A DNA stretch of 64,000 nucleotides from positions 1 through 64,000 of the forward strand of contig NZ_UTHA01000174.1 in the NCBI RefSeq assembly GCF_900582195.1. Direction: 5' to 3'. Positions 8,570-17,346 of the stretch are shown piece after piece; the first letter of the stretch is position 1, and every line of letters starts with the position of its first letter. Origin of the DNA: Pseudomonas viridiflava (GTDB lineage Bacteria > Pseudomonadota > Gammaproteobacteria > Pseudomonadales > Pseudomonadaceae). The position numbers and the translations under genes were made by a program. The notes beneath the pieces were generated by a model. The model did no database searches, had not been told where the DNA came from, and saw nothing but the letters and a program-made list of their open reading frames with translations.

Positions 8570-9496
8570 ATGCTTTTGCCTCCCGCCAACTGGCTCCCCC
8601 AAGCCCCTCTCGAACACCTTCACCTCGACTGGCTGACATCCGCCGGCATTGAAGTGGCCATCCTGCGCCTCGACCAGATCGACCTGCTGATCAGCGGCAA
8701 TAAATGGTTCAAACTCGTCGAACACCTCAAAGCCGCCGATCGCGTCGGTGCGGAGGGCATCATCAGCCTCGGTGGTGCTCATTCCAATCATCTGCATGCG
8801 TTGGCGGCAGCGGGGAAACGGCTGGGGTTCAAAACCGTGGGGCTGTTGCGCGGGCATGCGCAGGAAACGCCGACGGTGCTGGATTTGCAGGCGTTCGGCA
8901 TGCAGTTGCATTGGTTAGGTTATGGCGGCTATCGCGCACGCAATGAGCCGGGATTCTGGCTACCCTGGCAGGAGCAATACCCACATCTATATGCAGTGCC
9001 GGAGGGCGGCGGTGGACTATCGGGGGCGCTCGGTTGCGCGGCCATCAAACAGCAGGCGCAAGCGCAATTGCACACACTGGGCTGGAGTGATTATCACGCT
9101 TGGTGGCTGGCCTGCGGCACCGGCACGACATTGGCGGGACTGGTACTCGCCGAAGCAGGGGCGCACCCGGTCTATGGCGCACTGGCTGTGCCAGACGATC
9201 ACGGCGTGGCGCCGCAAGTCGAGTCGATCCTGCAAGCCGCAGGGCAGGGCATCGGGAGCTATGAACTGATCAACGCCAGCCGCGGCGGTTTCGCCAAGGT
9301 TGATCCGGCGTTGCTTGAGTTCATCGAACAAACCGAGCGGGCCAGCGGCGTTCCGCTGGAGCCGCTGTACACCGGCAAGGCGTTGCTGGCGCTCAAACAG
9401 CAAGTCGAGGCGGGCAGATTCGCAGCTGGCACGCGGCTGATCTTTATTCATACCGGTGGCTTGCAGGGCCGGCGTGGTTTTATCGCCAGCCCCTGA
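8570..9496 (+). CDS. 1-aminocyclopropane-1-carboxylate deaminase/D-cysteine desulfhydrase family PLP enzyme
   Basis: A 308-residue fold-type II PLP enzyme. The Schiff-base lysine is in SGNKWFK (Lys45) and the substrate-carboxylate loop in GGAHSNH (about residues 69-75); a Gly-rich phosphate-binding stretch (CGTGTTLAGLVLA) is at about 180-192. Members deaminate ACC or release sulfide from D-cysteine; short proteins of this kind in Pseudomonas outside rhizosphere acdS loci more often behave as D-cysteine desulfhydrases, so true ACC deaminase activity should not be assumed. It is a single gene between a REP pair and a convergent cytochrome b561 gene, separated from the latter by 3 bp. Confidence 0.82.
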   Translation: MLLPPANWLPQAPLEHLHLDWLTSAGIEVAILRLDQIDLLISGNKWFKLVEHLKAADRVGAEGIISLGGAHSNHLHALAAAGKRLGFKTVGLLRGHAQETPTVLDLQAFGMQLHWLGYGGYRARNEPGFWLPWQEQYPHLYAVPEGGGGLSGALGCAAIKQQAQAQLHTLGWSDYHAWWLACGTGTTLAGLVLAEAGAHPVYGALAVPDDHGVAPQVESILQAAGQGIGSYELINASRGGFAKVDPALLEFIEQTERASGVPLEPLYTGKALLALKQQVEAGRFAAGTRLIFIHTGGLQGRRGFIASP

Positions 9497-9499
9497 CGG

Positions 9500-10048
9500 T
9501 CAACCGCGCTTGGGCATCATCCGCAGCAGGGTGTTATCGCGCACCACATAATGGTGATAGATCCCCGCCAGGGCATGTAGCCCGATCAGCCAGTAGCCGA
9601 TCGTGGCAATGAGCACATGCCAGTACTCGACCTGTTTGGCGAAATCCTTGTTCTCCGCGACCAGCAGCGGTAGGTCAAAACCGTAAAACATCACCTGATG
9701 CCCCTCCGCACTGGTAATCAGCCAGCCCAGAATCGGCATGCTGATCATGAACAGGTACAACGCCCAGTGCATCAGCCGCGCCAGCACAGTCTGCCATTGT
9801 GGCGAAGCAGGGAAGATTTTCGGCGCCGGGCCAATGCTGCGCGCGAGCAGACGAAACCACATCAGCACAAACACGGTCAGGCCGAGCATGTAATGCACTT
9901 CGCGGATCAGCGTGCGCCCGCCACTGCCTTTGGGAAACAGGCCGCGTAACTCCATGCTGGCGTACACCAGCACCAACAACACCAGCATCAGCCAGTGCAA
10001 CAGGACCGATACGGTGCTGTAGCGGGATTCGGAACTTGTCCACGGCAT
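9500..10048 (-). CDS. Cytochrome b561
   Basis: A 182-residue inner-membrane di-haem cytochrome with four predicted helices. Conserved haem-ligand histidines lie in helix 1 (LLHWLML), helix 2 (REVHYMLGL) and helix 4 (IGLHALAGIYHHY). Such proteins move electrons between quinone and periplasmic acceptors, including superoxide in the CybB group. The ATG at 10048 has GAGGAA 8 bp upstream; the GTG at 10063 is part of that region. It converges on the PLP enzyme gene. Confidence 0.9.
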   Translation of the reverse strand: MPWTSSESRYSTVSVLLHWLMLVLLVLVYASMELRGLFPKGSGGRTLIREVHYMLGLTVFVLMWFRLLARSIGPAPKIFPASPQWQTVLARLMHWALYLFMISMPILGWLITSAEGHQVMFYGFDLPLLVAENKDFAKQVEYWHVLIATIGYWLIGLHALAGIYHHYVVRDNTLLRMMPKRG

Positions 10049-10182
10049 ACGGTGTTTCCTCACAGATCAGGGTTCAAACCTGCCGTTCTTGGCGACGGCA
10101 TGCTTTAACTGTAATCCGCTTTGGCGGATTTGCCTGAGGCTGATCGGTCTTTCAATGCTCTGAATCAGGGCTTGCCAATAAA

Positions 10183-10215
10183 AAAACGCCAGCGTCGTGC
10201 AGACGCTGGCGTTTT
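10183..10215 (-). terminator. Intrinsic terminator of phnX
   Basis: A near-perfect 14-bp stem (arms 10183-10196 and 10202-10215, core CGCCAGCGTC/GACGCTGGCG) with a 5-nt loop. Read on the minus strand it is followed by a run of seven Ts (10180-10186 region), so it stops phnX transcripts 23 bp after the stop codon. The four Ts on the plus strand could make it weakly bidirectional. Confidence 0.85.
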
Positions 10216-10237
10216 GGTTTGCAGCAAGCGGCAGGGA

Positions 10238-11065
10238 TCAGCTCGATTGCGGCATCTCGCCGTTGGCCAGGCGCTTGTTGATGTCAGCAATCACTTCCGG
10301 CAAATCGGTGATGGTGTCGATCATGTAATGCGGGCGCGAGCCTTCGAACAGCGCGTGAATGCGCTTGCGTTCGCTGGCCAGTTCATCACTGCCCAAGGCG
10401 CGGAAGCCGGCGTAATCCAGACCCAGCGCATTGCCCGAGCAGATCAGCGCCACGGTCCACATTCCGGCGCGGCGGCCTTCGAGGATGCCTGGCACGGTGT
10501 CGTCGATCTTCACGCACGCCGCGACATCGTCAATGCCCAGCGCGATCACGTTGGCCAGCGCTTGAGCCGGCCATGGGCGGCCATTCGGCACTTCGTCGGT
10601 GGCAACCACGTGGTCGGCGACGTAGCCATTGGTGGCGGCCAGTTCGACGACTTTATCCATCACTTGCTTCGGATAACCGGAGCAAGAGCCGATCTTGATG
10701 CCTTGCTGACGCAGGTTGGCGATGGTTTCCAGCGCACCTGGAATCAGCGCCGAGTGCTCGGCAATCTTCTCGATCTGCAGCGGCATGAAGCGGTTGTAGA
10801 TGGCGGTGACGTCATCATCGGTCGGTGTGCGGCCGAACGCCTTGCGATAACGCTCGGCCACTTGCGGCTGATCGCAGAGGGTGCGGATGTGGTCCCACTT
10901 GCCCATGCCCATCGGGCCACGGGCTTCCTCGATGGAGACCTGTACGTCGAACTCGGCGAAGGCTTCGACGAAAATCTGGGTTGGCGCGAACGAGCCGAAA
11001 TCGACCACGGTGCCGGCCCAGTCGAGGATCGCGGCTTGCAGCTTGTTTGGATTGACGTAGTTCAT
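10238..11065 (-). CDS. phnX: Phosphonoacetaldehyde hydrolase (phosphonatase)
   Basis: A 275-residue HAD-superfamily enzyme that cleaves the C-P bond of phosphonoacetaldehyde to acetaldehyde and phosphate, the second step of 2-aminoethylphosphonate (AEP) breakdown. The nucleophile Asp is in ILDWAGT (Asp15) and the Schiff-base Lys, unique to phosphonatases, in MGMGKWD (Lys56); HAD motif III/IV is around KIDDTVPG. Length matches the family (about 270). The ATG at 11065 is chosen over a TTG at 11074. It lies downstream of phnW on the same strand, with a REP pair in the 143-bp gap, and ends at a clear terminator. Confidence 0.96.
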   Translation of the reverse strand: MNYVNPNKLQAAILDWAGTVVDFGSFAPTQIFVEAFAEFDVQVSIEEARGPMGMGKWDHIRTLCDQPQVAERYRKAFGRTPTDDDVTAIYNRFMPLQIEKIAEHSALIPGALETIANLRQQGIKIGSCSGYPKQVMDKVVELAATNGYVADHVVATDEVPNGRPWPAQALANVIALGIDDVAACVKIDDTVPGILEGRRAGMWTVALICSGNALGLDYAGFRALGSDELASERKRIHALFEGSRPHYMIDTITDLPEVIADINKRLANGEMPQSS

Positions 11066-11100
11066 GGCAATCAAATTCCTGAGTTGAAATGCAATTCAAA

Positions 11101-11193
11101 CTGTGGGAGCGAGCTTGCTCGCGAAGGCGTCGGATCAGTCGACATCTATGTTGAATGTGCGACCGCTTTCGCGAGCAGGCTCGCTCCCACAGG
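11101..11193. repeat. REP inverted pair inside the phnW-phnX gap
   Basis: An inverted REP pair separates phnW from phnX. In an operon this can stabilise the upstream message and lower expression of the downstream gene; that effect is inferred from known REP behaviour, not shown by this sequence. Confidence 0.85.
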
Positions 11194-11208
11194 GGATTGG
11201 TGGTGTTC

Positions 11209-12318
11209 TTAGACTTCGAGGACTTCCATCTCGCGCAGCACTTCACCGACCGCCGCGACGGCCTGGCGCATTTCCTCCGGGCTGACATGGCCGATGCAAC
11301 CGACGCGGAAGGTTTCGACCTGGGTCAATTTGCCCGGATAGAGGATGTAACCCTTGGCCTTGACCCGCTCGTAGAAGTCCTTGAACTGATAACGCGGATC
11401 TTGCGGCGCATGGAACGTGGCGATGATCGGCGCCTGAATCGCGGCGGGCAGGAAACTGCGCAAACCGAGTTTGCCCATCTCTTCCATCAGCGCCTGACAG
11501 TTGGCGGCATACCGCGCATGCCGCGCCGGCAGGCCACCTTCTTCGTTGTATTGCAGCAGTGCTTCGTGCAGCGCCGCGACGACGTGGGTCGGCGGGGTGA
11601 AGCGCCATTGGCCGGTTTTCATCATGTAGGCGTGCTGATCGAACAGGTCCATCGCCAGCGAATGCGAGTTGCCGGAAGCGGCGGCCAGCGCCTCTTTGCG
11701 AGCAAACACGAAGCCCATCCCCGGTACGCCTTCCAGGCATTTGCCGGACGCGGCGATCAGCGCGTCGAACGGCACTTGCTGCGCGTCCACCGGCAGTGCG
11801 CCGAAGGAACTCATGGCATCGATGATCAGGCGTTTACCGTGTTGCGCGACGACCTGGGCAATCTCCGGCAGCGGATTGAGAATGCCGGTGCTGGTTTCAC
11901 AGTGGATCAGCGCGACATGGGTGATGGCGCTGTCGGCACGCAGCAGACGGTCAACGTCGGCGGCGGTGGTGGGTTCGTCTTCGGCAGTTTCGAAGGTGCT
12001 GAACGAGCGGCCGAGCACTTCGCAGATTTTCGCCAGACGCTTGCCGTAGGCACCGTTTATCAGTACCAGAATTTTGCCGTCACGCGGCACCAAAGTGCCG
12101 ATGGCCGCTTCGACGGCGAAGGTGCCGCTGCCCTGCAGTGGCACGCAGTGGTGGCTGGCAGCGCCGTTGAGAATCGCCAGCAGTTGTTCGCAGAGGCTGG
12201 CGGTCAGTTGATTGAAGCGGTCATCCCATGACCCCCAGTCGACCATCATCGCCTGGCGGGTGCGGGCCGAAGTGGTCAACGGGCCGGGAGTGAGCAGGAT
12301 GGGTTCGGCGATACTCAT
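11209..12318 (-). CDS. phnW: 2-aminoethylphosphonate:pyruvate transaminase
   Basis: A 369-residue fold-type I PLP aminotransferase that converts AEP and pyruvate to phosphonoacetaldehyde and alanine. The PLP lysine is in ASGKCLEGVPG (Lys193), preceded by the PLP-binding Asp in LIIDAMSSFG (Asp167). Length matches PhnW of other Pseudomonas and Salmonella. AGGA stands 8 bp before the ATG at 12318. It is the first gene of the phnWX unit and is divergent from a LysR gene at 12431, the same order as the phosphonatase locus of P. aeruginosa. Confidence 0.96.
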   Translation of the reverse strand: MSIAEPILLTPGPLTTSARTRQAMMVDWGSWDDRFNQLTASLCEQLLAILNGAASHHCVPLQGSGTFAVEAAIGTLVPRDGKILVLINGAYGKRLAKICEVLGRSFSTFETAEDEPTTAADVDRLLRADSAITHVALIHCETSTGILNPLPEIAQVVAQHGKRLIIDAMSSFGALPVDAQQVPFDALIAASGKCLEGVPGMGFVFARKEALAAASGNSHSLAMDLFDQHAYMMKTGQWRFTPPTHVVAALHEALLQYNEEGGLPARHARYAANCQALMEEMGKLGLRSFLPAAIQAPIIATFHAPQDPRYQFKDFYERVKAKGYILYPGKLTQVETFRVGCIGHVSPEEMRQAVAAVGEVLREMEVLEV

Positions 12319-12363
12319 TCGTGTGTCCTCGGATAGCGCTGTGGGATGAAGCTACGGGGCATA

Positions 12364-12383
12364 CGTTGCAATTCGCCGTTGCA
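12364..12383. promoter_or_regulatory. Candidate operator in the phnW-lysR divergent region
   Basis: The heptamer CGTTGCA occurs twice as a direct repeat (12364-12370 and 12377-12383), 13 bp apart, in the 112-bp gap between phnW and its LysR gene. Spacing close to one helical turn suits binding by adjacent LysR subunits. Binding is inferred. Confidence 0.35.
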
Positions 12384-12430
12384 TCAATCAAATTGTTTGT
12401 TGTTATGCCAGCCATCAGTGAGAGTTATCC

Positions 12431-13291
12431 ATGAATCTGTTTCAGCTCCGCGCCTTTGACGCCGTGGCCCGTGAAGGCAGCTTCACCCGCGCCGCCGCGC
12501 GCTTGTTCATCAGTCAGCCGGCGGTTACCGGGCACATCAAGGCGCTGGAGGAGCACTACCAGATCACCCTGTTGCGGCGCACTGCGCGACGGGTGGAACT
12601 GACCGAGGAGGGCACCAGACTCGCGGCGATTACTCGTGCGATGTTTGGCCTGGCGCAAGAGGCGCAGACGATGCTCGAGGCCAACCGACAGTTATTGACC
12701 GGACGACTGGAGGTGGCGGCGGACGGACCGCACATGGTCATGCCGATGCTCGCCAGCCTGCGCGCGCGATATCCGGGCATCACGGTGAATCTGCGCTTGG
12801 GCAATGCCCAGGAAACCCTCGCGGCTTTGTTGTCGGAACACGCCGATGTGGCGGTGTTGACCGAAGTGGAACCGCGCAAAGGCCTGCATCTGCAAGCACT
12901 GAGCGAGTCGCGGATTTGTGCGTTGGTGCCGGCAGGGCACCCGTGGGTGATGCGCGCTGGAGAGGTCAAACTCAAAGAGCTGGATCAGGTGATCATGGTG
13001 CTGCGCGAGCCGAGTTCGATCACCCGGCGCACGTTTGATCAGGCCTGTGCGCAGGCGTCGATCCAGCCGCGGGTGTTGCTGGAACTGGACAGCCGCGAGG
13101 CTGTGACCGAAGCGGTGGCCGCCGAATTGGGCGTTGGCGTGGTGTCATCGGTCGAGGTCAGCCATGATCCGCGGGTGGTGGCGATTCCGATTGTCGGGGC
13201 TGGATTGGTCAATCGGCACATGATCGGCTGCATGGAGCGGCGGCGGGAGTTGCGCTTGATTCAGGCGTTCTTTGGCCTCGCGCCCGCCTGA
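12431..13291 (+). CDS. LysR-family regulator of phnWX
   Basis: A 286-residue LysR protein: HTH at about residues 18-37 (FTRAAARLFISQPAVTGHIK), then the effector domain. It is divergent from phnW, so it is the likely activator of AEP use. It is clearly paralogous to the LysR encoded at 13388-14260: the C-terminal halves share REAV-x-EAV, GVGVVS and a PIV segment in register, and both start with the LysR HTH at the same offset. The inducer is probably AEP or phosphonoacetaldehyde, by context only. Confidence 0.85.
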   Translation: MNLFQLRAFDAVAREGSFTRAAARLFISQPAVTGHIKALEEHYQITLLRRTARRVELTEEGTRLAAITRAMFGLAQEAQTMLEANRQLLTGRLEVAADGPHMVMPMLASLRARYPGITVNLRLGNAQETLAALLSEHADVAVLTEVEPRKGLHLQALSESRICALVPAGHPWVMRAGEVKLKELDQVIMVLREPSSITRRTFDQACAQASIQPRVLLELDSREAVTEAVAAELGVGVVSSVEVSHDPRVVAIPIVGAGLVNRHMIGCMERRRELRLIQAFFGLAPA

Positions 13292-13308
13292 TACACCGAG
13301 TATGGCCA

Positions 13309-13373
13309 TTCGCGAGCAAGCTCGCTCCCACAATGGAATGCATTTCAACTGTGGGAGCGAGCTTGCTCGCGAA
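13309..13373. repeat. REP inverted pair, short spacer
   Basis: Two REP palindromes facing each other with only 17 bp between them separate the two convergent LysR genes. The position between convergent 3' ends suggests a role in limiting read-through or simply insertion in a safe site. Confidence 0.85.
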
Positions 13374-13387
13374 GGGGCCAGAACTGT

Positions 13388-14260
13388 TCACACAAGACTG
13401 TCGCGAACCATATCGAGGAAGGTCGACACCACCCGTCGATTGCTCTGCTCGCGCAAACACACCAGCGTCTCCGTCAGCCGTCGGGTGCAATCGACAATCG
13501 GCAATGCACACACCCGCGAATCGGCGCCAAACTCTGCCGCCGAAACAACCCCGACACCAATCCCGACCACCACCGCCTCACGCGCCGCTTCCCGTCCCTC
13601 GACCTGAATCGCCGGCCGAATACGGAACCCCGCCCGCGCCATTTCTTCTTCCAGGGTCTGCCGCGTCACCGAACCGTGTTCACGTAACACCAGCGGCGTG
13701 TCATCCAGATCTGCCAGGCAGATCGATTCACGCTCGGCCCACGGATGATTGCGCGACACGAACGCCACCATCGGATCATTACGCAACGGCACACACAGCA
13801 AGCGTTCATCACTGACATCGCGGCCGAGCAACGCCAGATCGGCCTGATAGTTGAACAGGCGAAACAGCGATTCATCGGTGTTGCCGGTCTCGATCTTCAC
13901 GCTGATTCCCGGATAGCGCTCACAGAACCGTGCGATCTGCGGCAGCACATGGACCGGCGCATCCACTGCGAGAATCAGGCTGCCGGTTTGCAGGGCCTGG
14001 GATTCCTGCAGCAATTCCTGCGCTTCCGCTTCAATCACAAACAGACGTTGGGTGATCGCCAGTAAACGTTCACCGAGATCGGTCAGGCGCACGGAACGTT
14101 TGTTGCGGTGGAACAGCAAAACGCCGAAACGCTCTTCGAGTTTGCGCACTTGGTCGGATATCGCCGGTTGCGTGAGAAAAAGGCGCTCGGCGGCTTTGGT
14201 GAAGCTTCCATGCACGGCCACGGCGTGGAAGGCTTTGAGTTGGGCGTGGGACACCGACAT
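13388..14260 (-). CDS. LysR-family regulator of the aminophosphonate uptake/oxidation genes
   Basis: A 290-residue LysR protein with HTH FTKAAERLFLTQPAISDQVR near the N-terminus and an effector-binding domain. The ATG at 14260 is chosen because AGGTGA lies 5 bp upstream; ten in-frame residues further upstream lack such a site. It is divergent from the MFS permease/FAD oxidase pair (14541-17332) and therefore its probable regulator. It is a paralogue of the phnW-linked LysR at 12431, which points to regulator duplication as the phosphonate region grew. Confidence 0.86.
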   Translation of the reverse strand: MSVSHAQLKAFHAVAVHGSFTKAAERLFLTQPAISDQVRKLEERFGVLLFHRNKRSVRLTDLGERLLAITQRLFVIEAEAQELLQESQALQTGSLILAVDAPVHVLPQIARFCERYPGISVKIETGNTDESLFRLFNYQADLALLGRDVSDERLLCVPLRNDPMVAFVSRNHPWAERESICLADLDDTPLVLREHGSVTRQTLEEEMARAGFRIRPAIQVEGREAAREAVVVGIGVGVVSAAEFGADSRVCALPIVDCTRRLTETLVCLREQSNRRVVSTFLDMVRDSLV

Positions 14261-14310
14261 GAAGTCACCTGATCGATAAGTCAGTAACAAGCTGAGCTTA
14301 TGTGTGAAAT

Positions 14311-14330
14311 ACGATAAATCGATTTTATTT
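14311..14330. promoter_or_regulatory. AT-rich palindrome between LysR and MFS genes
   Basis: GATAAATCGATTTTATT is a near-palindrome centred on ATCGAT, in an otherwise GC-rich region. It lies about 55 bp upstream of the LysR start and about 215 bp before the MFS start. It is a candidate LysR operator; no further motif identity can be given. Confidence 0.3.
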
Positions 14331-14540
14331 ATTAAACAGTAATTGCTTTGATCGGCTCACGCCATCGCTGACTGCCCGCTCGGGCAGCACGGTCGCCATG
14401 AGCCTGTGCGTGCAAAAGCAGGACTCATCTGACCGATATCGCCGCAGGGACGGGTGATATCGCAGTGCTCAACAATAAAAACACAGGCGTTTTTCTTAAC
14501 GATTCTGCCGGCACACTCACACCCTGAGGTCAGAACCACC

Positions 14541-15866
14541 ATGAACAAGCACATCGGCACCATTGCGCGTTGGCGCGTGCAGATCTTCGCGATTACCTGG
14601 CTGGCATACGCCGCTTTCTACTTCACCCGCAAAGCGTTTTCGGTGGCCAAACTGGGTATCGCCGAAGACCCGACCTTCATGCTCGACAAGATGGCCATGG
14701 CCAACCTCGATGCGATCTATCTGGCGGCTTATGCCCTCGGCCAGTTCACCTGGGGCATGCTCGCCGACCGCTTTGGCCCACGGGTAGTGGTGTTTGGCGG
14801 GTTGTTGATTTCCGCCGTGGCCGCACTGGTGATGGGCAGTTTCGCCACGTTGCCGATTTTCGCCACCTGCATGTTGATTCAGGGCTTGGCGCAGTCCACC
14901 GGATGGTCGGGCTTGTGCAAAAACCTCGGCAGTTTTTTCCCTTCCCAACAACGCGGGCGGGTGCTCGGGTTATGGAGTTCCTGCTACGCATTTGGTGGTC
15001 TGGTGGCGTCGCCGTTCGCTGGCTGGTGGGCCTATACGCTGGTCGGCAGTTGGCACGCGGCGTTTATTTCCACTGCGGCAGTGGTGGCCGTCGTCGCGGT
15101 GCTGTTTTTTATCTTCCAGCGCAACAAACCGGAAGACGTCGGCTTGCCGGCGGTTGAGCCGGAGCCTGTATTGACGGCGGAAGAAACCGAAGCCAACAGC
15201 AAACTCAGCGTCTGGGAGCCGTTGAAAGAAATCCTGCGTAACCGCACGGTGCTGGTGCTGGGCCTGGCGTATTTCATGTTGAAACCGGCGCGTTACGCGA
15301 TTCTGTTGTGGGGCCCGGTGATTGTCTTTGAACAGATGCCCAGTGTCGGCAAGGTCGGCGCGGCGATCATTCCCACGTCGTTTGAACTGGCCGGGTTGCT
15401 CGGGCCGATCCTGATCGGCCTGGCTTCGGACAAACTCTTTGGCGCCCGGCGCATGCCGGCCTGCGTGTTGAGCTTGCTGGCGCTGACCGTGACGCTGGCG
15501 CTGTTCATGGCCGCATTGCAGAGCGGCAGTGTGTTGCTGGTGGTTGCGCTGCTGTTCGTCATGGGCCTGACCCTGTATGGCCCGGATTCAATGATCAGCG
15601 GTGCCGCCGCGATCGATTTCGGCAAAGCCAAGGCCGGTGCCACGGCGGCCGGTTTCGTCAACGGCTGCGGCTCGGTCGGCGCGGTGCTGGGCGGATTGCT
15701 GCCGGGTTACTTCGACACAGTGACGGTGTTTATCGTCTTCGCCGGTTGTGCGCTGTTCTCGGCGCTGGTGCTGATCCCGCACTGGAACAGCCGCCCGGTT
15801 GGCGTGATGGAACCGCGCGCCTCAATCCCCAATTGCCCGCTGACGATCAAACCTCTGCGTTCCTGA
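14541..15866 (+). CDS. MFS transporter of the organophosphate:phosphate antiporter type, probable aminophosphonate permease
   Basis: A 441-residue inner-membrane protein with twelve predicted helices, of the GlpT/UhpT/PgtP-like subgroup: the N-terminus has the WLAYAAFYFTRKAFSVAK segment and the loop GMLADRFGPR typical of it. These carriers import phosphorylated organic anions. Its partner downstream is an aminophosphonate-type oxidase and phnWX lie 3.5 kb away, so uptake of AEP or an N-substituted or hydroxylated relative is likely. The ATG at 14541 follows GAGGTC; in-frame codons upstream are not coding-like. A GC-rich hairpin (15883-15907) lies between it and the next gene. Confidence 0.8.
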   Translation: MNKHIGTIARWRVQIFAITWLAYAAFYFTRKAFSVAKLGIAEDPTFMLDKMAMANLDAIYLAAYALGQFTWGMLADRFGPRVVVFGGLLISAVAALVMGSFATLPIFATCMLIQGLAQSTGWSGLCKNLGSFFPSQQRGRVLGLWSSCYAFGGLVASPFAGWWAYTLVGSWHAAFISTAAVVAVVAVLFFIFQRNKPEDVGLPAVEPEPVLTAEETEANSKLSVWEPLKEILRNRTVLVLGLAYFMLKPARYAILLWGPVIVFEQMPSVGKVGAAIIPTSFELAGLLGPILIGLASDKLFGARRMPACVLSLLALTVTLALFMAALQSGSVLLVVALLFVMGLTLYGPDSMISGAAAIDFGKAKAGATAAGFVNGCGSVGAVLGGLLPGYFDTVTVFIVFAGCALFSALVLIPHWNSRPVGVMEPRASIPNCPLTIKPLRS

Positions 15867-15882
15867 AATCCTTTGCCTCGCG

Positions 15883-15907
15883 GCCTGCTGCGGCGCTCGC
15901 GGCAGGC
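15883..15907 (+). repeat. GC-rich hairpin between permease and oxidase genes
   Basis: GCCTGCTGCG pairs with CGCGGCAGGC around a short loop, 17 bp after the permease stop and 34 bp before the oxidase ATG. No T-run follows, so it is not a standard terminator; it may mark a processing or attenuation point. Confidence 0.5.
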
Positions 15908-15940
15908 TGGGTCGTAGCTATCTGACTTGGAGTACCCCAC

Positions 15941-17332
15941 ATGAGACCGTTTTGGCTGGAGCAGGCCTTGCAGGCCGACAGCTCTGAAACCTGCCCGCCG
16001 TTGCACGGCGAAGTCCGCGCCGATGTGTGCATCGTCGGCGGCGGCTACACCGGGTTGTGGACGGCAATCATGCTCAAGCAACAGAACCCCGAACTCGATG
16101 TGCTACTGATCGAAGCGGACATCTGCGGCGCCGGCGCCAGCGGGCGTAATGGCGGATGTGCGTTGTCGTGGTCGGCGAAATATTTCACCCTTGAACGCTT
16201 GTTTGGTGTCGAGGAAGCGGTGCGTCTGGTCAAGGAATCGGAACGCAGCATCCATGCGATCGGCGAGTTCTGTGAGCAGTACGGCGTCGATGCCGACTAC
16301 CGCCTCGACGGCACGCTGTACACCGCAACCAACCGCGCGCAAGTCGGTTCGACCGACGCAGTGATCGCCGCACTGGAGCGTAACGGCATCAACTCGTTCA
16401 CCCAGCGTCCGCTCGCCGATGTGCAGCGCATGGCCGGTTCGAACAAGCATCTGGAGGGCTGGTTCTCGCCGGCAGCGGCCAGTGTGCAGCCGGGCAAACT
16501 GGTGCGCGGCTTGCGTCGGGTGGCGTTGCAATTGGGCGTGAAGATTCACGAAAACACGGCAATGACCGGGCTGGAAGAAGGGCGTCCCGCACGCCTGCAG
16601 ACGCCGAACGGCAGCATCGTTGCCGATCGCGTGGTGCTGGCGATGAACGCGTGGATGGCCCGTGCCTTCCCGCAGTTCGAACGCAGCGTGGCAATTGTTT
16701 CCAGCGACATGCTGATCACCGAACCACGCCCGGATCTGTTGCAGGAGATCGGTTTGACCAGCGGCGTCACCGTGCTCGATTCGCGGATCTTCGTGCACTA
16801 CTACCACAACACCCCGGACGGCCGGATCATGCTCGGCAAGGGCGGCAACACCTTCGCCTATGGCGGGCGAATGCTGCCGGTGTTCGATCAGCCATCGCCC
16901 TATGCCGGCCTGCTGAAAAACAGCCTCGCCGACTTCTTCCCGGCATTTGCCGATGTCAAAGTCGAGGCCACCTGGAACGGCCCGTCGGATCGCTCGGTCA
17001 CCGGTTTGCCGTTCTTCGGCCAGATGAGCAGCGCCGGCAATGTGTTTTACGGTTTCGGCTATTCGGGCAGCGGTGTCGGCCCATGTCACATGGGCGGGCA
17101 GATTCTCGCTTCGCTGGTGCAAGGCCTGGACAATCCATGGACGCGTTCGCCGCTGGTCAACGGGCCGCTGGGCTACTTCCCGCCGGAGCCGGTCCGTTAT
17201 CTCGGTTCGCTGATGGTGCGTAACGCCATCCGCCGCAAGGAGCGCGCCGAGGATCACGGGCGACGTCCTCGGCATCTCGACGTGCGTTTGGCGAAATTCG
17301 CCGCAGCGGCGGGCAAGGCTGATAAAGGTTGA
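15941..17332 (+). CDS. FAD-dependent aminophosphonate oxidoreductase (DAO family)
   Basis: A 463-residue flavoenzyme of the glycine/D-amino-acid oxidase family. The FAD dinucleotide motif VCIVGGGYTGLWTA is at about residues 29-42, followed by GAGASGRNGGCALSW, a signature of the DadA/glycine-oxidase-like branch that carries aminophosphonate oxidases. Such enzymes oxidise AEP or N-methyl-AEP to phosphonoacetaldehyde, which phnX would then cleave. The basic tail (RRKERAEDHGRRPRHLD) is unusual for a cytosolic oxidase. It follows the OPA-type permease by 74 bp, and TTGGAG precedes its ATG. Activity on phosphonates is inferred from family and context. Confidence 0.78.
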   Translation: MRPFWLEQALQADSSETCPPLHGEVRADVCIVGGGYTGLWTAIMLKQQNPELDVLLIEADICGAGASGRNGGCALSWSAKYFTLERLFGVEEAVRLVKESERSIHAIGEFCEQYGVDADYRLDGTLYTATNRAQVGSTDAVIAALERNGINSFTQRPLADVQRMAGSNKHLEGWFSPAAASVQPGKLVRGLRRVALQLGVKIHENTAMTGLEEGRPARLQTPNGSIVADRVVLAMNAWMARAFPQFERSVAIVSSDMLITEPRPDLLQEIGLTSGVTVLDSRIFVHYYHNTPDGRIMLGKGGNTFAYGGRMLPVFDQPSPYAGLLKNSLADFFPAFADVKVEATWNGPSDRSVTGLPFFGQMSSAGNVFYGFGYSGSGVGPCHMGGQILASLVQGLDNPWTRSPLVNGPLGYFPPEPVRYLGSLMVRNAIRRKERAEDHGRRPRHLDVRLAKFAAAAGKADKG

Positions 17333-17346
17333 GCGCTGTTTGCCGA

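Noticed and set aside
8570..9496. Calling the PLP enzyme acdS, a true ACC deaminase
   Set aside because: The length and fold fit the wider family, but family members with this form often act on D-cysteine. The sequence alone does not decide, so no symbol was given.
10121..12231. Long plus-strand open frames opposite phnX and phnW
   Set aside because: Both are complementary-frame artefacts over highly conserved enzymes; they have no family features and run through a REP pair.
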